A DNA stretch of 5,961 bases from an uncultured Treponema sp. (GTDB taxonomy: Bacteria; Spirochaetota; Spirochaetia; Treponematales; Treponemataceae), in assembly GCA_947176045.1 (NCBI GenBank), contig CAMWPF010000102.1:1-5961 (forward strand), read 5' to 3'. Below the pieces are notes generated by a model that was given only the letters and a program-made list of their open reading frames with translations, was not told where the DNA came from and did no database searches. The position numbers and the translations under genes were made by a program. How positions within the stretch are numbered: the first letter of the stretch is position 1; the number at the start of each line of letters is the position of its first letter. Positions 1 through 4,831 of the stretch are shown here, piece after piece.

Positions 1-165
1 GCGCCGGAGGTGCCGCCTACGCCGGATTGGCAGGGCGCGCATGGCGCGTACCAGCGGACGGCACAGCCGTCCGCTGGTATGGAGGCGCACGCCGGAACCA
101 TGGAAAGCCGGAACGCAGCCGGTTCCGTTCCGTCCGAAGCTGGCTACGGACTTCCCCCGCACTAG
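1..165 (+). CDS. C-terminal tail of an upstream protein (partial, unidentified)
   Basis: Reading from base 1, frame 1 stays open for 54 codons to a TAG at 163-165, about 20 bases before the pyrB promoter -10. Most third positions are G or C, as in the clear genes of this window, which favours real coding. The peptide is rich in Pro, Ala, Gly, Ser and Thr (it begins APEVPPTPDW and ends GYGLPPH) and looks like a disordered tail. No domain is visible, so the family cannot be named. A perfect inverted repeat (48-80 region) lies inside it. The open frame at 27-260 in another phase runs through the pyrB promoter and start and is less credible. The gene must begin upstream of the window; an accidental open frame is possible because only 165 bases are seen. 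Confidence 0.45.
   Translation, partial: APEVPPTPDWQGAHGAYQRTAQPSAGMEAHAGTMESRNAAGSVPSEAGYGLPPH
49..79. repeat. Perfect 14-bp inverted repeat (stem-loop)
   Basis: Bases 49-62 (TACCAGCGGACGGC) are the exact reverse complement of 66-79, with only ACA between. As RNA or extruded DNA this would be a very stable hairpin. No T-run follows, so it is not a standard intrinsic terminator. It lies about 85 bases before the stop codon of the partial frame and about 105 bases upstream of the pyrB -10. Confidence 0.8.
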
Positions 166-191
166 CAATAATCGGCGCCATCTGCTATAAT
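163..191 (+). promoter_or_regulatory. pyrB operon promoter (extended -10)
   Basis: TGC followed by a perfect TATAAT (186-191) makes an extended -10 element, with TG at 183-184. At 17 bp spacing the -35 position (163-168, TAGCAA) matches the consensus poorly, as is common for extended -10 promoters. The predicted start is around A197-A199, giving a leader of about 30 bases. The transcript would begin A-A-U-U-U-C. No leader peptide, attenuator hairpin or PyrR-type antiterminator fits in so short a leader. Confidence 0.75.
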
Positions 192-228
192 CGAAAAAAT
201 TTCGCCGGCGCTGTGGAGGCAAGAACGT

Positions 229-1152
229 ATGTTGAAAGGGCGGCATCTGATCGAGCCTGATGATCTTTCCGTTTCCGAAATCGATGAAATCTGTTCGCTT
301 GCGGAGCAGATGATTGTGGATCCAGTTTCGTTTCAAGACGTGTGTCGCGGGAAAATTCTTGCGACACTTTTTTTTGAGCCGAGCACGCGGACGCGGCTTT
401 CCTTTGAGGCGGCGATGCTCCATCTCGGCGGCGCGGTCGAGGGCTTCGCCGACGCCGCCTGCACGTCCTCCACGAAGGGAGAGTCGCTCGCCGACACCAT
501 CCGCGTCGTCTCGTCGTATGTCGACGTCATCGCCATGCGCAACCCGAAGGAGGGCGCGGCGCTCCTTGCAAGCCGGTACTCCGCCTGCCCGATCATCAAC
601 GCCGGCGACGGCGGACATTCCCACCCGACGCAGACGCTGACGGACATGGTTGCCATCAGGCGGCTCTGCGGCGGATTCGCGGGGCACACCATCGGATTCT
701 GCGGCGACCTCAAGTTCGGACGGACGGTCCACAGCCTGACGCAGGCGATGTGCCGCTATCCGGGAAACAAATTCGTCTTCATCAGTCCGCGCGAGCTGCG
801 GATGCCAGACTATGTCCTGAAGAACGTCCTGGAGCCTGCCGGCGCCGCCTATGAGACGGCGGAACGGCTCGAGGACGTCATCGGAACGCTCGACATCCTC
901 TATATGACGCGCGTCCAGAAGGAGCGGTTCTTCAACGAGCAGGACTACATCAGGCTCAAGGACAGCTACATCCTCGACCGCGGCAAGATGAAGCTCGCGA
1001 AGCAGAAGATGATCGTCCTGCATCCGCTGCCGCGCGTCAACGAAATCGCCCCGGAGGTGGACGACGACCCGCGCGCGGCGTACTTCAAGCAGGTCAGGTA
1101 CGGCATGTTCGCCCGGATGGCGCTGATTTCAAAGCTGACCGGCAGCCTGTAG
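229..1152 (+). CDS. pyrB: Aspartate carbamoyltransferase catalytic chain
   Basis: This cytosolic enzyme joins carbamoyl phosphate and L-aspartate to give N-carbamoyl-L-aspartate, the committed step of de novo pyrimidine synthesis. The 307 aa length is normal for the family. Visible hallmarks are the carbamoyl-phosphate loop FEPSTRTR (residues 49-56), the mobile-loop segment SSTKGES (80-86, with the catalytic Ser and Lys), HPTQ (132-135), GDLKFGRTVHS (159-169), the aspartate-binding MTRVQ region (226-230) and HPLPRV (265-270). Both the N-terminal carbamoyl-phosphate domain and the C-terminal aspartate domain are complete. The start is set by GGAGG at 215-219, nine bases before the ATG. With the pyrI product it should form the allosteric catalytic-plus-regulatory holoenzyme. 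A run of eight T at 368-375 encodes Leu47-Phe48-Phe49, at the edge of the active-site loop. Confidence 0.97.
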   Translation: MLKGRHLIEPDDLSVSEIDEICSLAEQMIVDPVSFQDVCRGKILATLFFEPSTRTRLSFEAAMLHLGGAVEGFADAACTSSTKGESLADTIRVVSSYVDVIAMRNPKEGAALLASRYSACPIINAGDGGHSHPTQTLTDMVAIRRLCGGFAGHTIGFCGDLKFGRTVHSLTQAMCRYPGNKFVFISPRELRMPDYVLKNVLEPAGAAYETAERLEDVIGTLDILYMTRVQKERFFNEQDYIRLKDSYILDRGKMKLAKQKMIVLHPLPRVNEIAPEVDDDPRAAYFKQVRYGMFARMALISKLTGSL

Positions 1153-1173
1153 CGCGCCGGCGCTCGGGAGCTT

Positions 1174-1203
1174 CGGATTCCGGCGGAATTCCGCACGGAT
1201 TCC
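1174..1203. repeat. Three phased CGGA(A)TTCC repeats with central palindrome
   Basis: In the 82-base pyrB-pyrI gap, CGGATTCC occurs at 1174-1181 and 1196-1203, with CGGAATTCC between at 1184-1192. The middle copy sits in a 12-bp perfect palindrome, GCGGAATTCCGC (1183-1194), whose centre is exactly midway between the outer copies. The outer copies are 22 bp apart, about two helical turns. This may be a protein site or an mRNA processing/stability structure; no function is shown by the sequence. Confidence 0.5.
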
Positions 1204-1234
1204 CTGATTTTTACGGAAGGCAGTGGGAGGCACA

Positions 1235-1690
1235 ATGCTGAATGTAGATACGATAAAAAACGGACTTGTCATCGATCATATCCGCGCCGGTTCAGGCTGG
1301 CGGATCTTCCAATGGCTCGGACTTGACAAGGCGCCGTTCTGCGCCGCGCTCATCATGAATGTTCCGTCCAAAAAGAGCGGAAAGAAGGATCTTATAAAAA
1401 TCGACAACATCATGAACATCGATTTTTCCGTGCTCGGGTTCATCGACCCGGACATCTGCGTGAACATCATTCAGGATGAGAAAATCGTGAAGAAGATCAA
1501 CATGGAGCTGCCGACGCGCGTGCAGAGCGTATTCCGCTGCAAGAATCCGCGCTGCATCACCATTTCCGAACAATACGTAACGCCGACCTTCCTGCTGGTC
1601 GACAAGAAGAACGCCCTCTACCGCTGCGAATACTGCGACACGCTGTACAAGGCGGGCGAGGACGCGCGCCCGGCGGAGAGCCTTTCATGA
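1235..1690 (+). CDS. pyrI: Aspartate carbamoyltransferase regulatory chain
   Basis: This non-catalytic subunit binds nucleotide effectors and, through a zinc domain, holds catalytic trimers together in the ATCase holoenzyme. The 151 aa product is close to the E. coli chain (153 aa). The N-terminal allosteric domain has the hallmark IKNGLVIDHI (residues 7-16; Asp14 and His15 match the nucleotide-contacting Asp/His) and KKDLIKIDN (50-58), with lysines around 86-87 in the second nucleotide-binding segment. The C-terminal zinc domain keeps all four ligands, Cys102, Cys107, Cys131 and Cys134, in the family spacing C-x4-C-x23-C-x2-C. The ATG at 1235 is preferred over an in-frame GTG at 1223 because GGGAGG (1225-1230) lies just upstream and family homology begins there; the four-base spacing is somewhat short. 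Its TGA overlaps the pyrC ATG (ATGA, 1687-1690), implying translational coupling. Confidence 0.95.
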   Translation: MLNVDTIKNGLVIDHIRAGSGWRIFQWLGLDKAPFCAALIMNVPSKKSGKKDLIKIDNIMNIDFSVLGFIDPDICVNIIQDEKIVKKINMELPTRVQSVFRCKNPRCITISEQYVTPTFLLVDKKNALYRCEYCDTLYKAGEDARPAESLS

Positions 1691-3210
1691 CGCACGCCCT
1701 GCTGATTTACAACGCCCGGCTTCTGGATGAGGCGACCGATTCTCCGGGCGCGCTGCTGGCGGTCAACGGAAAGATCAGGGCGCTCTTCCACGGCTATTTC
1801 ACGAATTTCTCCACAGTGGAGCGGCTTGCCAAGGCGGTCATGGCGGAGGACGGCTGCAAGGACGACTACGGCATAGAAGCCTTCGACGCGCGGCGCCTGA
1901 CGGTAACTCCCGCCTTCATCGATATGCACGTCCATCTGCGGGATCCGGGGCAGACGCACAAGGAGGATCTGAATTCAGGCCTGCATGCGGCTGTTGCCGG
2001 AGGCTATGGAACAGTAGTCGCCATGCCGAACACGGCGCCCGTCGTTTCGTCGGCGGAGGCGGCGCTGGAAGTCAACCGCCGCGCCGAGGAGCTGCGGCTG
2101 GCGCGCGTGATCCAGTCCGTCAGCATCACATCGGGATTCGGCGGCATAGACATCTCCCATCTGGACAAGCTTGACGCCGGCCAGGTTCCGCTCATCACGG
2201 AGGACGGCCACGAAGTCGCCTCTGCCGCAATCATGCTCGCCGCCATGAAGAAGGCTGCGCAGCGCGGAATCATCGTCTCCTGCCACTGCGAAGATCCAGA
2301 ACTTGCGGCGGCGGCACGGACATACCGGGTTTCCGCGCTTGCAAAAATGCTCCGGTTCGGACTGTCCGCTTCCGGCGCCGATGAAAAATCCGCGCTCAGG
2401 AGCGTCCCGAAGGCGATGCTTGAAGAAATTGACGTCGGTCTGGAAAAAGCGAACCGCCTGCTCGCCCTTGCCGAAAACACAGCGACAGAGCGGAACATCG
2501 CGCTGGCGCGGGAGGCGGGCTGCGCCATCCACATCGCCCACATCAGCACCGCCCGGGCAATCGAAGCGGTGCGGAATGCAAAGCTGGACGTTCTGGAAGA
2601 GCAAGGCTACCTGCTTGAAGACGCGGAATCGGACGCCTACGACGACGCGTTCGACGCGCAAAGCCATGCCGATTTTTCAGAACAGGCAGAGGACGGCGCG
2701 TTCCGCATCACCTGCGAGGCGACGCCCCACCACATCGCGCTCTGCGGCGACGAGGAGCCGTTCATCCGCGCCATCGTCAATCCGCCGCTGCGCCCGGAAA
2801 GCGACCGCTTCGCGCTGCTTGAGGCAATCCGGGACGGACTTGTGGATGTGATTTCGACCGACCACGCGCCGCATACGCCGCCCGAAAAGTCCGCCGGCTC
2901 GCCGGGCTTCACCGGACTGGAAACGGCATACGCCGTCTGCAACACCGTCCTCGTCCGCGGAGGGCACATCGACGCCCGCAGGCTTTCCCAACTGATGTCG
3001 GCGAATCCGGCGCGGCTGCTCGGCCTGAACAAGGGAATCTTGAAAAGCGGCTGCGATGCGGACATCGCCGTCGTAGATCCCGATGAGGAATGGACGGTCG
3101 ATCCGTCGCTGTTCTGCAGCAAGGGCAGGGCGACGCCGTTTGAGGGGCGCACGCTCGTCGGAAAGGTCAGGAACGTCTTCCTTGCGGGACTCAACATTTT
3201 CGAGGCATGA
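1687..3210 (+). CDS. pyrC: Dihydroorotase (class I type, enlarged)
   Basis: This cytosolic zinc amidohydrolase interconverts N-carbamoyl-aspartate and dihydroorotate, the step after ATCase. Metal and substrate motifs are intact: HVHLRDPG (residues 81-88; His81, His83, Arg85), PNT around Asn115, EDG with Asp173, CHCED with His200, HIAHIST with His284, and STDHAPH with catalytic Asp392. The product is 507 aa, about 80 more than usual for this class. The excess appears in three places: residues about 32-65 before the barrel; a segment after His200 (about 211-265); and a strongly acidic stretch (about 303-338) before CEATPHH. The reading frame is unbroken, so these are insertions and not damage. 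The start overlaps the pyrI stop, with GGAGAG at 1675-1680 inside pyrI. As the last gene of the operon it is followed within about 50 bases by the stable-RNA promoter. Confidence 0.95.
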   Translation: MTHALLIYNARLLDEATDSPGALLAVNGKIRALFHGYFTNFSTVERLAKAVMAEDGCKDDYGIEAFDARRLTVTPAFIDMHVHLRDPGQTHKEDLNSGLHAAVAGGYGTVVAMPNTAPVVSSAEAALEVNRRAEELRLARVIQSVSITSGFGGIDISHLDKLDAGQVPLITEDGHEVASAAIMLAAMKKAAQRGIIVSCHCEDPELAAAARTYRVSALAKMLRFGLSASGADEKSALRSVPKAMLEEIDVGLEKANRLLALAENTATERNIALAREAGCAIHIAHISTARAIEAVRNAKLDVLEEQGYLLEDAESDAYDDAFDAQSHADFSEQAEDGAFRITCEATPHHIALCGDEEPFIRAIVNPPLRPESDRFALLEAIRDGLVDVISTDHAPHTPPEKSAGSPGFTGLETAYAVCNTVLVRGGHIDARRLSQLMSANPARLLGLNKGILKSGCDADIAVVDPDEEWTVDPSLFCSKGRATPFEGRTLVGKVRNVFLAGLNIFEA

Positions 3211-3246
3211 CGCGGAACGGAAGCGGCGGCCGCGCAAACATTTTTT
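3211..3246 (+). terminator. Possible weak terminator after pyrC
   Basis: CGCGG (3211-3215) can pair with CCGCG (3230-3234) across a 14-base GC-rich loop, and a run of T follows at 3241-3246 after CAAACA. The stem is short and six bases separate it from the T-run, so it is a poor match to a Rho-independent terminator. No better terminator lies between pyrC and the tRNA promoter, so readthrough into the tRNA block is possible. Confidence 0.25.
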
Positions 3247-3256
3247 CGGGCATCGC

Positions 3257-3285
3257 TTGACACGGTCCGGCTGTTCTGGTATTCT
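3257..3285 (+). promoter_or_regulatory. Stable-RNA block promoter (sigma-70 type)
   Basis: A perfect TTGACA (3257-3262), 17 bp, then TATTCT (3280-3285) form the best -35/-10 pair in the window. The predicted start near 3292 leaves about nine bases of 5' leader before the first tRNA, to be removed by RNase P. The region between -10 and start (GTTCAAGC) is not notably GC-rich. Confidence 0.8.
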
Positions 3286-3300
3286 GTTCAAGCATCTTCC

Positions 3301-3385
<85 letters not shown>

Positions 3386-3395
3386 TGATTACGCT

Positions 3396-3480
3396 GGAGG
3401 TGTGGTAGAGCGGTAATACAACGGATTGCTAATCCGTCAGTTCCGAAAGGGCTGGGCAGGTTCAACTCCTGTCGCCTCCG
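3396..3480 (+). tRNA. tRNA-Ser (anticodon GCU)
   Basis: An 85-base class II tRNA. The acceptor GGAGGTG (3396-3402) pairs with CGCCTCC (3473-3479), with one T-G pair; the discriminator is G3480. The stem ACGGA/TCCGT encloses loop TTGCTAA, anticodon GCU (3428-3430), reading AGC and AGU. The D-arm GTA/TAC and long variable arm support serine identity. No CCA is encoded. It begins 10 bases after the first tRNA and is surely cotranscribed with it. Confidence 0.94.
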
Positions 3481-3486
3481 TACCCG

Positions 3487-3506
3487 GCAGCGCAAGCTGC
3501 TTTTTT
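3487..3506 (+). terminator. Terminator-like hairpin between tRNA-Ser(GCU) and tRNA-Arg
   Basis: GCAGC (3487-3491) and GCTGC (3496-3500) enclose the GNRA-type loop GCAA and are followed at once by six T. The stem is only five base pairs, so termination is probably partial. The next tRNA starts three bases after the T-run, leaving no room for a new promoter, so some readthrough must supply the downstream genes. Confidence 0.55.
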
Positions 3507-3508
3507 AT

Positions 3509-3583
3509 GAGACTATAGCTCAGCTGGATTAGAGCGCCACCCTGCGGAGGTGGAGGTCGCACGTTCGAATCGTGTTAGTCTCA
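3509..3583 (+). tRNA. tRNA-Arg (anticodon GCG)
   Basis: A 75-base class I tRNA. The acceptor GAGACTA (3509-3515) pairs with TAGTCTC (3576-3582), with discriminator A3583. D-stem is GCTC/GAGC, anticodon stem CCACC/GGTGG, and T-stem GCACG/CGTGT around TTCGAAT. The loop CTGCGGA (3542-3548) gives anticodon GCG at 3544-3546, cognate to CGC. The D-loop A after GG (A20) and C35-G36 fit arginine identity. The unmodified G34 is unusual: most bacteria read CGU/CGC/CGA with one ACG tRNA deaminated to ICG. No CCA is encoded. Confidence 0.92.
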
Positions 3584-3585
3584 AT

Positions 3586-3598
3586 AGGTCTTTGACCT
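3586..3598 (+). repeat. Small stem-loop between tRNA-Arg and tRNA-Ser(CGA)
   Basis: AGGTC (3586-3590) and GACCT (3594-3598) form a five-pair stem with a TTT loop in the 28-base spacer. No T-run follows. It could guide processing of the precursor or be fortuitous. Confidence 0.35.
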
Positions 3599-3611
3599 GG
3601 ATTCTTGTTTC

Positions 3612-3696
3612 GGAAAGATGCGAGAGCGGTCGATTCGGGCGGTCTCGAAAACCGTTAAACCTTCGGGTTTCGGGGGTTCGAATCCCCCTCTTTCCG
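3612..3696 (+). tRNA. tRNA-Ser (anticodon CGA)
   Basis: An 85-base class II tRNA. The acceptor GGAAAGA (3612-3618) pairs with TCTTTCC (3689-3695), with discriminator G3696. The loop CTCGAAA (3644-3650) gives CGA at 3646-3648, reading UCG. The variable arm is AAACC/GGTTT closed by the stable loop TTCG. The D-stem is CGA/TCG where the UGA tRNA has TCC/GGA, a fully compensated change showing that the fold is maintained. Acceptor and T-arm are identical to those of tRNA-Ser(GGA). No CCA is encoded. Confidence 0.95.
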
Positions 3697-3724
3697 TTAT
3701 ACATCCAAATGATTTCAAAATGTA

Positions 3725-3754
3725 AAAAATAACTGTAGGAATACAGTTATTTTT
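3725..3754. terminator. Strong AT-rich hairpin between tRNA-Ser(CGA) and tRNA-Ser(GGA)
   Basis: A perfect 13-bp stem (3725-3737 with 3742-3754) has a GGAA loop; the upper part is ATAACTGTA/TACAGTTAT and the base is A5/T5, giving U-runs on either strand. It is the most AT-rich patch of the window and looks like a bidirectional intrinsic terminator. The next tRNA starts only 16 bases further on with no clear promoter, so either termination is incomplete or a promoter overlaps the hairpin. Confidence 0.65.
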
Positions 3755-3770
3755 GTTAACACAACTGATT

Positions 3771-3856
3771 GGAAAGATGTCCGAGTGGTTTAAGGTACAC
3801 GCTTGGAAGGCGTGCGTACCCAAAAGGTACCGGGGGTTCGAATCCCCCTCTTTCCG
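3771..3856 (+). tRNA. tRNA-Ser (anticodon GGA)
   Basis: An 86-base class II tRNA. The acceptor GGAAAGA (3771-3777) pairs with TCTTTCC (3849-3855), with discriminator G3856. The stem CACGC/GCGTG encloses loop TTGGAAG, anticodon GGA at 3805-3807, reading UCC and UCU. The variable arm is GTACC/GGTAC around CAAAA. It completes the set of four serine isoacceptors in this block. No CCA is encoded; a short T-run follows directly (3857-3861). Confidence 0.95.
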
Positions 3857-3879
3857 TTTTTCCAGACCCACCCGAAAAG

Positions 3880-3997
3880 CCCTTTGGTGAGTCCAGGTGC
3901 TATGCAAGCGGCTCCCGCTGAACCCCGCCAGATCCGGAAGGAAGCAACGGCAGGCGGACGGCTGCTGTGCCGTAGATTACCTGGACTCTTCAAAGGG
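3880..3997 (+). ncRNA. ffs: Signal recognition particle RNA, small (4.5S) type
   Basis: This RNA scaffolds the Ffh GTPase that targets nascent membrane and secreted proteins to the inner membrane. The outer helix pairs CCCTTTG (3880-3886) with CAAAGGG (3991-3997) and GAGTCCAGGT (3889-3898) with ACCTGGACTC (3979-3988). The apical domain has a CCGCC/GGCGG helix (3925-3929 with 3953-3957), the GGAA tetraloop (3936-3939) closed by CC/GG, and the conserved AGCAA side of the Ffh-binding internal loop (3943-3947). There is no Alu domain, so this is the compact form and not the long Bacillus type. No promoter is seen in the 23 bases after tRNA-Ser(GGA), so it is probably cut from the same transcript. 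Exact mature ends are uncertain by several bases. Confidence 0.93.
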
Positions 3998-4003
3998 TTT
4001 TTT
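3991..4003 (+). terminator. Terminator formed by the ffs 3' end
   Basis: The closing strand of the SRP RNA helix, CAAAGGG, is followed directly by six T (3998-4003). The basal helix of ffs therefore doubles as an intrinsic terminator for the stable-RNA transcript. Confidence 0.7.
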
Positions 4004-4108
4004 GCTGGAATTCCACCGGACTTCGCCTTGAAAATCGCGGCGCGGCGCGCTTTTTATTTGCCTCTGCCTGAAATCCGCATAAATTTCAAGATACTGGCGC
4101 CAAGGGAG

Positions 4109-4137
4109 TTTTTTTATTTCCCAAAACAGTGTATACT
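4109..4137 (+). promoter_or_regulatory. Promoter of the HdeD-like gene
   Basis: TATACT at 4132-4137 is a near-consensus -10, placing the start near 4144 and giving a leader of about 16 bases. At 17 bp the -35 position (4109-4114) is an all-T stretch, a weak match. The 4004-4108 stretch before it holds no gene I can support. Confidence 0.55.
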
Positions 4138-4159
4138 ATGCCAATTATTCGAGGTGTTT

Positions 4160-4741
4160 ATGAAGAAAAGCAATCTGTTTATTGGAATCCTGCTGTTCAT
4201 CGTCGGGCTGCTGATGCTCGTCAATCCGGGCTGGTGGATGAGGGCCGTCATCGCAATCCTCGGCATTGAGGCGATCGCGAACGGAATCTACAGCCTCGTC
4301 TACGTACGCAAGCTGGTGCCGGATACGTCGTTCCAATACACCATCATCTGCCGCGGAATGCTCAGCATCGTCATCGGCCTGATCGCCTTCTTTTTTCCAT
4401 TCCTTATCGAAGGAATTCTGCGCGCACTATTCTGCCTGTTCGCAATCTACCTGATTGCCGGCGCCCTGCTGGAAATGTTCGCCGTGGGGAAAATCCGCGA
4501 ATCAGGAACGGAGCGCAAGCAGTTCGTCCTCGAATCGGTCATTTCGATCGTCGCGGCGGTCATCTTCTTCATCATCTTGGCAAAGCCGGAAACATTCATC
4601 CGCATCGGCGGCATCATCGTCATCGCCGCAGGACTGCTCTTCACGCTCGTCGCATGGAAGAACCGCCCGCTCGTCCAGGAGCCGGTGGAAGTCGTCGATG
4701 ACATTTCGGGAACCATCGAAAAAAGCAGCGAACGGCCGTAA
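4160..4741 (+). CDS. HdeD/DUF308-family membrane protein
   Basis: A 193 aa integral membrane protein with six predicted helices, roughly residues 6-22, 27-49, 61-82, 84-107, 122-141 and 146-166, arranged as three helix pairs, then a polar tail rich in Glu and Ser (171-193). The size, the helix pattern, and NPGWWMR after helix 1 and KPE before helix 6 (like the NP motifs of the family) fit HdeD/DUF308 proteins. In E. coli HdeD aids acid resistance at high cell density; the biochemical activity of the family is unknown, and that role should not be assumed here. There is no cleavable signal peptide; helix 1 probably acts as the anchor. GAGGTG (4151-4156) precedes the ATG, which sets the start. 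An in-frame upstream extension to 3803 would run through tRNA-Ser(GGA) and ffs and is rejected. It has its own promoter. Confidence 0.8.
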   Translation: MKKSNLFIGILLFIVGLLMLVNPGWWMRAVIAILGIEAIANGIYSLVYVRKLVPDTSFQYTIICRGMLSIVIGLIAFFFPFLIEGILRALFCLFAIYLIAGALLEMFAVGKIRESGTERKQFVLESVISIVAAVIFFIILAKPETFIRIGGIIVIAAGLLFTLVAWKNRPLVQEPVEVVDDISGTIEKSSERP

Positions 4742-4819
4742 AATGCGCCGCCGCAGGAGGCTCAGGCTTCCAGACGGCAGGACGCACGCGCGCCGGGCGC
4801 CGCCGCACACACAACGCAC

Positions 4820-4823
4820 AGGA
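4820..4823 (+). promoter_or_regulatory. Ribosome binding site deciding the start of the ThyX-like gene
   Basis: AGGA at 4820-4823 lies eight bases before the ATG at 4832 but overlaps the in-frame ATG at 4823, so the downstream start is favoured. Confidence 0.55.
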
Positions 4824-4831
4824 TGCACGGT

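Noticed and set aside
27..260. 77-codon + strand open frame over the pyrB promoter
   Set aside because: It runs across the extended -10 promoter, the pyrB ribosome binding site and the pyrB start; its residues look like an out-of-phase GC-rich frame. Frame 1, ending at 165, is more plausible.
1223..1234. GTG start four codons upstream for pyrI
   Set aside because: The GTG sits inside and before the GGGAGG ribosome binding site, and family similarity begins at the ATG at 1235.
1975..2667. Long minus-strand and alternate-frame ORFs inside pyrC (also 2004-2549, 2303-2851, 2637-3263)
   Set aside because: They are shadows of a GC-rich gene: low-complexity Arg/Ser/Ala peptides with no recognisable domain, fully covered by a dihydroorotase with intact catalytic motifs.
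3592..3620. TTGACC in the tRNA-Arg/tRNA-Ser(CGA) spacer as a -35 element
   Set aside because: At 17 bp the -10 would fall inside the tRNA acceptor (GGAAAG region) with no match, and transcription would begin inside the tRNA.
3513..3704. Minus-strand ORF with GIRTPE/RGFEPP-like peptides over the tRNAs (also 3581-3907, 3790-3993 and the start of 2677-3495)
   Set aside because: These peptides are the well-known antisense translations of tRNA T-arms (GGTTCGAATCC), a common source of false hypothetical proteins.
4028..4056. TTGAAA with an AT-rich stretch 17 bp later as a promoter after ffs
   Set aside because: The -10 position reads TTTTTA, a poor match, and TATACT at 4132 is a far better candidate for the next gene.
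3803..4159. 119-codon N-terminal extension of the HdeD-like protein
   Set aside because: It would translate through most of tRNA-Ser(GGA) and all of the SRP RNA; the ATG at 4160 has its own ribosome binding site and begins directly with a membrane helix.
4823..4831. Upstream ATG for the ThyX-like gene
   Set aside because: The AGGA ribosome binding site overlaps this ATG, while it is well spaced for the ATG at 4832.
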